Assembly (NCBI GenBank): GCA_902788095.1
Contig: CADAIT010000001.1
Coordinates: forward strand, 225,916 to 289,915
DNA length: 64,000 nt
DNA from: an uncultured Bacteroidia bacterium
Lineage (GTDB): Bacteria > Bacteroidota > Bacteroidia > Bacteroidales > UBA932
Reading direction: 5' to 3'
Shown here: one piece after another, positions 42,325-50,330 of the stretch
How positions within the stretch are numbered: position 1 is the stretch's first letter
How the letters are laid out: each line of letters starts with the position of its first letter
Position numbers and translations under genes: made by a program
Notes under the pieces: model-generated
The model's input: the letters and a program-made list of their open reading frames with translations, nothing else
Told to the model about the DNA's origin: nothing
Databases searched by the model: none

Positions 42325-44936
42325 AACGCATCTTCGCAATATTCATCGCTCTGTTTGCCGTGCTCTCCGCTTGGGCACAGCCAAGCATGCGGGTGGAAGT
42401 ACACAACATCGTAGAGCAGGACGAACGCTTCAACGTGGTGTTCGTCGTGGAAGGAGAACACGCCCCCTCGGACTTCCAGTGGGAAGCCGGCGACGCTTTC
42501 ACCGTGGTGTGGGGCCCGCAAAAAGGCACTTCCACCAGCATCCAGATGATTAACGGAAAAACGACACGTTCGTCCCAGACTTCCTACACCTATATTCTGC
42601 AAGCCCGCAAGGCCGGTACTTTTACCATTCCGGCGGCAACGGCCAAGGTGAAAGGGACGCAGGTGCAGTCCAATCCCGTTTCCATCCAGGTGGTGAGCAG
42701 CGGCGGCGCGGCTTCCGCCCAGCAGGCGCAACAGCCGCAGGCACAAGGCCAGGGGCAGGCCGCACAGGCACAGGCCGCCCGCGGAGAGTCGGACATCTTC
42801 ATGCGGCTGTCCCTGAGCCGCAGTTCGGTGGTAGTGGGAGAACCGGTCACCGCCACGCTTAAAATCTACCACCGGGCCAACCTGGTGGGCTTTGAAAACG
42901 CCAAATTCCCCGCTTTCAAGGGCTTCTGGAGCCAGGAAGTGGAAACCCCGTCCAACATTGAGTTCCAACGGGAACAGGTGGACGGCGCCATGTACAATTC
43001 CGCCGTCCTGCGCCGCTGGGTGCTTATTCCGCAGAAGTCCGGAGACCAGGCCATCGACCCGGCGGAAATCGTCTGTCTGGTGAACGTGCAGCGCCGTCGC
43101 GCCAGCTCCGGATCCATCTTTGACGATTTCTTTGGCAACGACTATGTGACCACCCGCCAGCGGGTATCGACAAAAGCCGCCACGCTGCATGTCCAGGCCC
43201 TTCCGGCCGGCACACCGGCTTCCTTCGGCGGAGGCGTGGGAAACTTCAGCGTCAAGGCCAGCCTGAGCAAGGACTCCCTGAAGACGCACGACGCCGCCTC
43301 CCTGCTCGTGACCATTTCCGGAAAGGGCAACATCGCCCTGCTGGAAGCGCCCAAGATTAATTTCCCGCCGGACTTCGAAGTCTATGACGTAAAAACCACC
43401 GTGAACACCGACAAGAGCGGCACCACGGGCAGCAAAACATTTGAGTATCCGTTCATTCCGCGCAGTCACGGAGACTTCTCCGTAGGGCCGCTCAACTACA
43501 GTTATTATGACGTGAAGCAGCGCAGGTACGAGACCGTTTCCACCCCCGCCCTGCCGCTGAAGGTGGCCCGGTCGGCATCGGCCGGCGCAACGGTTTCCGA
43601 CCCGGGCAACACGCTGCTGGTGGACCGCAAGGGCGTGAAGAACCTGGGCGAGGACATCCGCTTTGTCCGCACCAAGACCCGCCTCACGGAGCCCAAGGGT
43701 TTCCTGCTGTACTCCACCGGCTGGTGGCTCAGTCTGCTGGCCCTCCTGCTGGCTGGTGCCGCCTGCTGGCTGGGCTTCCGCAAAATGGCCGCCCGCCGGG
43801 CCGATGTGGCCGGAACGCGCAACCGCAAGGCCACCCGCATGGCGCTCAAACGGCTTTCCACCGCCCGCGAATTCCTGCAGAAAGACCTGTACACCGCCTT
43901 CTATGAGGAGCTGCACCGCTCGCTGGTAGGATTCATCGGCGACAAACTGGCCATGGACATGGCCGAGCAGAATCAGGAGAATATCCGCGCTTCGCTCATC
44001 GGCGGAGGCGTACCGGAAGCGACCGCTACGGAGTTCGGCGAACTGCTCGCCGCCTGCGAGGAAGCCCGCTACGCTCCCGACGCCGGCCACGACGCCATGA
44101 ACGCCCATTATGAGCAGGCTGTCAAACTCATTACCGCTATTGACGCATCCATGAAGAAAACACCCGTCAAGGCCACTGCACTGGCAGTTTTGCTGCTCAT
44201 CGGCCTTCCTTTTGCCGCCCAGGCGCAAAATACCGCCTATCCGGATTCCCTGTGGAACGCCGGCATCCAGGCCTATTCCAACGGCGACTACGCCCGTGCC
44301 GTGCAGGACTGGGAGGACGTACGCGCCACGGGGCTGATGTCCCGCGAACTGTACTACAACCTGGGCAATGCGTATTTCAAGACAGGCGAAATCGCCCCGG
44401 CCATCCTCTGGTACGAACGCGCCCTGCGGCTGGACCCTTCGGATGCCGACGTGCGTTATAATCTGGAGTTTGCCAAGGCGCAGACACAGGATAAAATTGA
44501 CGAAGTGCCGGAGATTTTCTTCGAGCAGTGGGGCCGCGCCATGTGCTACCTGCTGCCCTCAGACACCTGGGCCGTCGTGTGCGTGGTGTTCTTCGCCCTC
44601 ACCGTCGCCCTCGTGCTGCTGTTCCTGCTGGGACGCACCTCCGGGCAGCGCAGGCTGGGCTTCTTTGCCGCCATCGTCACCTGTATCCTTTCCCTTCTGG
44701 CCTGGCACTTCGCCGGCTGGCAGAAGACCGAAGCCGAACGCCAGGACATGGCCATTGTCATGCGTCCTGTATCCAGCGTGAAAAGCTCCCCTTCAGCAGA
44801 CAGCGCCAAAGACCTCTTCATCCTCCACGAAGGTACCCGCGTACGCATCCTGGACAATGTTTCCGGCTTCAGCAACATCGAACTTGCCGACGGCCGCCAG
44901 GGTTGGATTTCCGCCCGGGATATTGAAGTGATTTAA
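42321..44936 (+). CDS. BatD-BatE fusion protein
   Basis: 871 residues. Residues 1 to about 610 are BatD: signal peptide ending SAWAQ, oxygen-tolerance (BatD) beta domains, and a transmembrane helix (STGWWLSLLALLLAGAACWLG). At about residue 612 a second signal peptide-like sequence begins (MKKTPVKATALAVLLLIGLP...AAQAQ) and leads to TPR repeats, two membrane helices and a C-terminal SH3b-like domain, which is BatE. There is no stop between them. The internal ATG could also be a separate start. Overlaps the convergent glycosyltransferase gene by four bases. Confidence 0.88.
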   Translation: MKRIFAIFIALFAVLSAWAQPSMRVEVHNIVEQDERFNVVFVVEGEHAPSDFQWEAGDAFTVVWGPQKGTSTSIQMINGKTTRSSQTSYTYILQARKAGTFTIPAATAKVKGTQVQSNPVSIQVVSSGGAASAQQAQQPQAQGQGQAAQAQAARGESDIFMRLSLSRSSVVVGEPVTATLKIYHRANLVGFENAKFPAFKGFWSQEVETPSNIEFQREQVDGAMYNSAVLRRWVLIPQKSGDQAIDPAEIVCLVNVQRRRASSGSIFDDFFGNDYVTTRQRVSTKAATLHVQALPAGTPASFGGGVGNFSVKASLSKDSLKTHDAASLLVTISGKGNIALLEAPKINFPPDFEVYDVKTTVNTDKSGTTGSKTFEYPFIPRSHGDFSVGPLNYSYYDVKQRRYETVSTPALPLKVARSASAGATVSDPGNTLLVDRKGVKNLGEDIRFVRTKTRLTEPKGFLLYSTGWWLSLLALLLAGAACWLGFRKMAARRADVAGTRNRKATRMALKRLSTAREFLQKDLYTAFYEELHRSLVGFIGDKLAMDMAEQNQENIRASLIGGGVPEATATEFGELLAACEEARYAPDAGHDAMNAHYEQAVKLITAIDASMKKTPVKATALAVLLLIGLPFAAQAQNTAYPDSLWNAGIQAYSNGDYARAVQDWEDVRATGLMSRELYYNLGNAYFKTGEIAPAILWYERALRLDPSDADVRYNLEFAKAQTQDKIDEVPEIFFEQWGRAMCYLLPSDTWAVVCVVFFALTVALVLLFLLGRTSGQRRLGFFAAIVTCILSLLAWHFAGWQKTEAERQDMAIVMRPVSSVKSSPSADSAKDLFILHEGTRVRILDNVSGFSNIELADGRQGWISARDIEVI

Positions 44937-46087
44937 TTCCGGCCAAGGAGCCGGAGGTAGTCAGCGTAGACATCCCGGACGACGTCGTCCCAGGAGAGGT
45001 AGAGGTCCTTCCGGGCGGCGGCGGAAACACGGGCGTAACCGTCCTTGTCCGCGAGGATATCCATAATGGCATGGGCGTAGGCGTCCTCGGAAGCCGGACA
45101 CACGTAGCCGTTGACGCCGGGGGTGATGGTGGAAGCGGTCCGTGCGCCCTCCAGGAAAACGGCGGGGGTACCCTGGCAGGCGGCCTCGATTTGCACCAGC
45201 GAGTTGGCGTCGTAGAGGGACGGAAAGAGGAACAGCGAGGCGCGGGAATAGAGTTTTTCCAGCATGTCCTTGTCCGTAAGGCCGCACATCACCACTTCTT
45301 CCGTCAGGCCCAGTTCCTGCACCAGGGCGGCGAGTTTATCCTCGTCCTGTCCCTTTCCGGCAAAGAGCATGCGGAAGTTCTTCAGGCCCAATTCTTTGGC
45401 TCGTGCAAGCGCACGCACGGCGAAGTCGATGTTCTTGATGAAATTGATGCGTCCCACAAAGAGGAAAACGGTGGCGTCGGAAGGGATGCCGTACCTCTCG
45501 TCCACCTCGCGCGCGGCCAGGGCGGCGTCCGGCACCGGAACGTGGTCGGTGGCATTCAGGCGCACCTTGCACGCAGACTTGAGACCGTAATCGCTCTCGT
45601 AAAGTTCCTTGATGCTGCCGTTTACGGCCCAACACTCGTCACACGCATTGAACACCCGCATTATTCCGCTCATGGCGACGCGCTTGCTCCAGTTGTATTT
45701 CAGGTTGTTGTCAAAATCCTGCCGATACTGGCTGTGCAACGTGGCCACCGCAGGCAGACGACGGAGTTTGGAGCATGCGATGCCCGCCATGCCCAGCATG
45801 AAAGGAGAGTGAACATGCACCAGATCTATCCTGCTGCGGACAAGTTTGGTGTCGAATACGGGATCCAGAAGCGACAGCGGGGCGGGATAGTCGTTGTTCA
45901 GAACGGACAGACTGGAACATTTCACCACTTCATAGGGGACGGCAGCAGAAGTTTTTTCTTCTCCGACATCCGGACAAAAGACCACCACATCGCAATAATT
46001 CACCAGACGGCGGGCGTAATTGTCCACCACCTTGATGACACCGTCCACCATGGGATACCAGGTATCGATAAATAAACCCACTTTCAT
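44933..46087 (-). CDS. GT4-family glycosyltransferase
   Basis: 384 residues, GT-B fold. Starts MKVGLFIDTWYPMVDGV with the glycine-poor donor loop; DLVHVHSPFMLG and the C-terminal nucleotide-sugar site FLFVGRINFIKN ... FPSLYDANSLVQIEAACQG. Likely transfers a hexose to a lipid or polysaccharide; the acceptor is unknown. The ATG at 46087 is supported by a -7 box four bases upstream; an in-frame extension to 46255 runs through the exbB promoter. Confidence 0.9.
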   Translation of the reverse strand: MKVGLFIDTWYPMVDGVIKVVDNYARRLVNYCDVVVFCPDVGEEKTSAAVPYEVVKCSSLSVLNNDYPAPLSLLDPVFDTKLVRSRIDLVHVHSPFMLGMAGIACSKLRRLPAVATLHSQYRQDFDNNLKYNWSKRVAMSGIMRVFNACDECWAVNGSIKELYESDYGLKSACKVRLNATDHVPVPDAALAAREVDERYGIPSDATVFLFVGRINFIKNIDFAVRALARAKELGLKNFRMLFAGKGQDEDKLAALVQELGLTEEVVMCGLTDKDMLEKLYSRASLFLFPSLYDANSLVQIEAACQGTPAVFLEGARTASTITPGVNGYVCPASEDAYAHAIMDILADKDGYARVSAAARKDLYLSWDDVVRDVYADYLRLLGRN

Positions 46088-46091
46088 ACTG

Positions 46092-46122
46092 CAAATATAG
46101 ACAATACTTTTCTCATGCACAA
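46092..46122 (-). promoter_or_regulatory. Promoter of the glycosyltransferase gene
   Basis: TTG (46120-46122), 20 bases, TATATTTG (46092-46099) on the minus strand; the -7 box is four bases from the ATG. Confidence 0.6.
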
Positions 46123-46128
46123 CTTCGC

Positions 46129-46159
46129 TTGCCGGAGAACGGCTTTTTTTGTATATTTG
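46129..46159 (+). promoter_or_regulatory. Promoter of exbB-exbD-tonB
   Basis: TTG (46129-46131), 20 bases, TATATTTG (46152-46159). Back to back with the glycosyltransferase promoter; the two -33 elements are six bases apart. Confidence 0.6.
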
Positions 46160-46197
46160 CAAGTTGAAGTGATAATCAGTTAACTTTTTGTACAAAT

Positions 46198-46923
46198 ATG
46201 TTATTTCCTCTTCTTCAAACAGACGTGCTGGATGCCGCCATCGACACCGTTGCACAGGCTCCCGAAGCGGTAGCCCCCGTCCAGCCCACCGTGATGAGCG
46301 AAAGCCTCTGGTCCATGTTCACCATGGGCGGTCCCCTGATGTGGGTACTGCTGGCCCTCAGCATCCTGGCCATATACCTGATCGGCCGCAAGTGGTGGGT
46401 CATCAACAACGCTTCCAAGATTGACCCGCATTTCATGCAGGACATCCGTGATTACATGAGCGAAGGAAAAACCAAGAGCGCCATTACCCTCTGCCAGAAA
46501 TACGACAACCCGGTAGCCCGCATGATAGAAACCGGCATCCGGCGCCAGGGACGTTCCACCGCCGATATCCAGAGCGCCATCGAGAACATCGGCAACGTGG
46601 AAGTGGCCCGCCTGGAAAAAGGCCTTCCGCTGCTTGCCACCATCGCCGGCGGCGCGCCCATGATTGGTTTCCTGGGCACCGTAACGGGCATGGTCCAGGC
46701 CTTCTTCAACATGTCCAAGGCCGGCAACAACATCGATATCACCCTCCTCAGCGGCGGTATCTACACGGCCATGCTCACCACCGTGGGCGGCCTTATCGTA
46801 GGCATCATCGCTTACTTCGGCTACAACTGGCTCACCTCCAAAGTAGGCGACCTGGTGTATAAGATGGAAAGTTCCACCATCGAGTTCATCGACATTACCA
46901 TCAACGAAGAAAAAGCCGAATAA
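46198..46923 (+). CDS. exbB: MotA/TolQ/ExbB proton channel protein
   Basis: 241 residues with three membrane segments (MWVLLALSILAIYLIG; PMIGFLGTVTGMVQAFF; TTVGGLIVGIIAYFGY). Forms the inner-membrane proton channel with ExbD that energises TonB-dependent transport. The N-terminal 40 residues are a Pro/Ala-rich extension. exbD follows after one base. Confidence 0.94.
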   Translation: MLFPLLQTDVLDAAIDTVAQAPEAVAPVQPTVMSESLWSMFTMGGPLMWVLLALSILAIYLIGRKWWVINNASKIDPHFMQDIRDYMSEGKTKSAITLCQKYDNPVARMIETGIRRQGRSTADIQSAIENIGNVEVARLEKGLPLLATIAGGAPMIGFLGTVTGMVQAFFNMSKAGNNIDITLLSGGIYTAMLTTVGGLIVGIIAYFGYNWLTSKVGDLVYKMESSTIEFIDITINEEKAE

Positions 46924-46924
46924 G

Positions 46925-47335
46925 ATGGCACTGAAGAGAAACACCAAAGTAGATGCTCAGTTCGCGGTTTCCAGCATGACGGATATCGTGTTTCTGCTGC
47001 TGATCTTCTTCCTGGTGACCTCCACCCTCATCAACCCCAACGCCCTCAAGCTCCTGCTCCCCAAGAGCACGGGACAGGTGAACGCCAAGGCCACGGTGAG
47101 CGTGAGCATCAAGGACTGGGGCGACGACACCTACACGTACCACGTGAACGGTGCCAAGGAGCCCGTCCCCTATGACCAGGTGGAAGAAGAACTCATTTAC
47201 CTGCTCTCGCAGGAAGAAGACCCGACCTTCTCCATTTTCAGCGACCAGAGCGTCCCTGTGGGAGAAGTAGTACAAATGATGAATATTGCCAAACGGAACC
47301 ACTACAAAGTGATTCTGGCCACACAACCCGAGTAA
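46925..47335 (+). CDS. exbD: Biopolymer transport protein ExbD/TolR
   Basis: 136 residues. One transmembrane helix with the essential aspartate in SSMTDIVFLLLIFFLVTSTL and a periplasmic domain. Pairs with ExbB. tonB starts two bases later. Confidence 0.94.
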   Translation: MALKRNTKVDAQFAVSSMTDIVFLLLIFFLVTSTLINPNALKLLLPKSTGQVNAKATVSVSIKDWGDDTYTYHVNGAKEPVPYDQVEEELIYLLSQEEDPTFSIFSDQSVPVGEVVQMMNIAKRNHYKVILATQPE

Positions 47336-47337
47336 GT

Positions 47338-48126
47338 ATGCAACCTTACCAGCGCACCCGCGAAAAACGCGAAAAGAACGCCAACGCAACCGGAATCCTG
47401 GTTACGCTGGGCATTCATGCCGCCGCGCTGGTGGTGCTCCTGACCAGCGGGCTCACTTACCTGGATCCCCCGCCCCCGGAGCGCACGTCCCTCGTCATTG
47501 AATTCGAAGAAGAGATACCGGAAGTCAGGCCCGTCCAAAACCGGGTTGGCCGACAACCCCAGGCGGAGGAAGTGGACCGGACCAGGGAGGTGGAACTGGT
47601 CCAGAAGTCGGAGGCTCCCACGGTGAACGACCGTCCCAACGTAACGCCCGCCACCAAGCCGGATACCCATGGAGACGTGGATGTGCCTACCCCCAAGGTG
47701 GAAGAACCCCAACTGGACCCGCGCGCGTCCTTCCCCGGCATGAGCCGGAAGGACAACAGCGCCACCACTCCGCACAGCGCATCGGAAGCGGCTGAAGGCT
47801 TCAAGGCGGGCCAGCCGGACGGCAACACCCGCGAGGGCAAAACGGAAGGCAGCGCCAACGCCCATGTGAAAGGGCGCAATGTCGTGGGTTCCCTGCCCCG
47901 CCCCACCTACGCATCCCAGACGGAAGGCACCGTGGTGGTGCAGGTGAAAGTGGACCAGTACGGCAATGTCACCGAGGCCATTCCCGGAGCAGAGGGTACA
48001 ACTGTCACGGACAAAACTTTATGGAACGCCGCACGCAACGCCGCCATGAAAGCCCATTTCAACATGGACGCCAACGCCCCGGCCGTGCAAAGCGGAACCA
48101 TTACTTATATTTTCAAACTCAAGTAA
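47338..48126 (+). CDS. tonB: TonB family protein
   Basis: 262 residues. N-terminal transmembrane helix (TGILVTLGIHAAALVVLLTS), a Pro/Glu-rich periplasmic spacer, and a C-terminal TonB domain (GTVVVQVKVDQYGNVTEAIP ... GTITYIFKLK) that contacts TonB boxes of outer-membrane receptors. Completes the exbB-exbD-tonB operon. Confidence 0.92.
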   Translation: MQPYQRTREKREKNANATGILVTLGIHAAALVVLLTSGLTYLDPPPPERTSLVIEFEEEIPEVRPVQNRVGRQPQAEEVDRTREVELVQKSEAPTVNDRPNVTPATKPDTHGDVDVPTPKVEEPQLDPRASFPGMSRKDNSATTPHSASEAAEGFKAGQPDGNTREGKTEGSANAHVKGRNVVGSLPRPTYASQTEGTVVVQVKVDQYGNVTEAIPGAEGTTVTDKTLWNAARNAAMKAHFNMDANAPAVQSGTITYIFKLK

Positions 48127-48158
48127 TCGACGTGAGTCGAGCAGTGTATTTTTATCTT

Positions 48159-49373
48159 ATGGAAGAAAACAAGAAGCATACGCACAAGCGTATCGCAAGA
48201 AGGCCTGCAGAAGGCCACGCAGTAAAAGTGGATTACAGCACCAGCCGCAGTTTTGACTCGGAAGAGCGTCCTGCCCGCCGTTTCTCCCAGGACCGTCCCC
48301 GCCGCAATGACGGTGAGCACAGGCCCTACGGGGAGCGTAAATCGTATGGTGAGCACAAAAGCGGCGGTGAAAACCGGTCCTACGGCGACCACAAGAGCTT
48401 TGGTGAGCACAAAAGTTTCGGCGAACACAAGAGCTTCGGCGAGCGTAAAAGCTACGGGGACCGCAAGCCCTACGGCAGCAAGCCGGCCGGCCGCAGCGGG
48501 TACGGGAAACCCAGCTTCGGCGGTCCCAAGCCTGCCGGCCGCAAACCCTTCAACAAGCGCAGCGATGCCGACACCGGCATGAACGCCATGCTGAGCCGCA
48601 AACCCCAGGTAAACGGCCGCTACAGCGACGACGACACCGCAAAAACCGAAATCCAGGAAGTAGTACGCCTGAACAAATTCATCGCCAATTCCGGCATTTG
48701 TTCCCGTCGGGAAGCCGACACCCTCATCCAGAGCGGCGTAGTAACCGTCAACGGAGAGGTCGTCACAGAGCTCGGCACCAAGGTGAATATCCTCAAGGAC
48801 GATGTCCGCTTCAACGGCGAGCGCCTCAAGGGCGAGGAAAAAGTGTATATCGTGATGAACAAGCCCAAGGGCTATGTGACCACCGCCAGCGACCCTCACG
48901 CGGAAAAAACTGTCATGGACTTGCTGAAAGGCTGCCCTACCCGTGTATTTCCCGTAGGCAGGCTGGACAAGAACACCACCGGCGTGCTCATGTTCACCAA
49001 CGACGGCGAAATGGCCGAACACCTCACCCACCCCTCCTACAACAAGAAGAAAATTTACCAGGTGGTGCTGGACGCGCCCCTCAAGGAAGAGGACCAGCAG
49101 AAAATCATCGCCGGCATCGAGCTGAGCGACGGTGTGGTTGCCGCCGATGAACTGGAATTCATCGACGCACACGACCACCGCCAGCTGGGCATCGAGATTC
49201 ATTCCGGGAAAAACCGCATTGTCCGCCGCATCTTCGAGTCCCTGGGCTACGAAGTAAGGGCGCTGGACCGCGTGTACTTCGCCGGCCTCACCAAGAAAGG
49301 CCTCAAGAAGAGCGACTGGCGCTACCTCACGGAAGGAGAAGTGAATATCCTCAAGATGGGAGCTTACGTATAG
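48159..49373 (+). CDS. Pseudouridine synthase (RluB/RsuA family) with long basic N-terminal extension
   Basis: 404 residues. An S4 RNA-binding domain starts near residue 170 (RLNKFIANSGICSRREADTL) and the catalytic domain has the aspartate in FPVGRLDKNTTGVLMFTNDG. The first about 165 residues are low-complexity, basic and repetitive (SFGEHK units), as is common in Bacteroidetes members and likely RNA-binding. Predicted target: 23S rRNA. era starts two bases after the stop. Confidence 0.92.
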   Translation: MEENKKHTHKRIARRPAEGHAVKVDYSTSRSFDSEERPARRFSQDRPRRNDGEHRPYGERKSYGEHKSGGENRSYGDHKSFGEHKSFGEHKSFGERKSYGDRKPYGSKPAGRSGYGKPSFGGPKPAGRKPFNKRSDADTGMNAMLSRKPQVNGRYSDDDTAKTEIQEVVRLNKFIANSGICSRREADTLIQSGVVTVNGEVVTELGTKVNILKDDVRFNGERLKGEEKVYIVMNKPKGYVTTASDPHAEKTVMDLLKGCPTRVFPVGRLDKNTTGVLMFTNDGEMAEHLTHPSYNKKKIYQVVLDAPLKEEDQQKIIAGIELSDGVVAADELEFIDAHDHRQLGIEIHSGKNRIVRRIFESLGYEVRALDRVYFAGLTKKGLKKSDWRYLTEGEVNILKMGAYV

Positions 49374-49374
49374 T

Positions 49375-50256
49375 ATGGCACACAGAGCAGGTTTCGTCAA
49401 TATCATCGGCAATCCCAATGTAGGGAAAAGCACCCTGATGAATGCCCTGGTGGGGGAAAAACTTTCCATCGTCACCGCCAAGGCCCAGACCACCCGGCAC
49501 CGCATCATGGGTATCGTGAGCGGCGAAGACTACCAGATTGTGTATTCGGACACGCCCGGTATCCTCAAGCCCAATTACCGGCTGCAGCAGAGCATGCTGA
49601 ACTTTGTGGACACCGCCATCGGCGACGCCGACATTATCCTGTACGTGACGGACGTGGTGGAAAAGGGCGACAAGAACAACGCCTATATTGAGAAACTGCG
49701 CAAAGTGGGCTGCCCGGTGGTTCTGGTCATCAACAAGATAGACCTTTCCACCCAGGAAAAGGTACTGGAGCTCATGGCCTGGTGGAAAGAACAACTGCCG
49801 CAGGCGGAGATTATCCCGGCATCGGCCCAGGAAAAATTCAACCTGGAAAGCATCCTGGAAGCCGTGAGCACCCGTTTGCCGGAAGCGCCGGCCTGGTTCG
49901 ACAAAGACCAGTTTACGGACAAGAACCTGCGATTTTTCGCCTCCGAAATACTGCGGGAGAAGATTTTCCTCAACTACAGCGAGGAAATCCCCTACTCCTG
50001 CGAGGTGGCCATCGAAGCCTTCCACGAAGGCGAAGACCGCTATGAGATTTCCGCCGTCATTTACGTGATGCGGGACTCGCAGAAGGGCATCATCATCGGC
50101 AAGGGCGGAAAAATGCTCAAAAAAGTGGGTACGGAAGCCCGCCTGGAAATGGAAGACTTCTTCCAGAAAAAGGTTTTTTTGAGTACCTTTGTGAAAGTGG
50201 ATCCTGACTGGCGCGAGAGCCGCAAGGAACTCCGCCGCTTCGGATACGAGTATTAG
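49375..50256 (+). CDS. era: GTPase Era
   Basis: 293 residues. G1 GNPNVGKST, G2 region AKAQTTRHRIMG, G3 DTPG, G4 NKID, and a C-terminal KH domain with the GIIIGKGGKMLKKVG loop. It assists 16S rRNA maturation and 30S assembly. Cotranscribed with the pseudouridine synthase. Confidence 0.96.
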   Translation: MAHRAGFVNIIGNPNVGKSTLMNALVGEKLSIVTAKAQTTRHRIMGIVSGEDYQIVYSDTPGILKPNYRLQQSMLNFVDTAIGDADIILYVTDVVEKGDKNNAYIEKLRKVGCPVVLVINKIDLSTQEKVLELMAWWKEQLPQAEIIPASAQEKFNLESILEAVSTRLPEAPAWFDKDQFTDKNLRFFASEILREKIFLNYSEEIPYSCEVAIEAFHEGEDRYEISAVIYVMRDSQKGIIIGKGGKMLKKVGTEARLEMEDFFQKKVFLSTFVKVDPDWRESRKELRRFGYEY

Positions 50257-50313
50257 ATTCTTCGCTTCGCTCAGAATGACATTTCCCTTGTCATTCCGGG
50301 GCCGAAGGATCTC
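50255..50313. repeat. Inverted pair of dispersed TCATTCTGA repeats, copy 3
   Basis: AGATTCTTCGCTTCGCTCAG + AATGACA at 50255-50281 faces TGTCATTCCGGGGCCGAAGG + ATCT at 50289-50312, making a long imperfect hairpin between era and parC. It covers the last base of era. Confidence 0.8.
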
Positions 50314-50330
50314 CATAAATGCAATGTTAT

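Noticed and set aside
42216-44228. 670-residue minus-strand open frame
   Set aside because: Antisense to the BatD part of the fusion; composition is typical of a GC-rich shadow.
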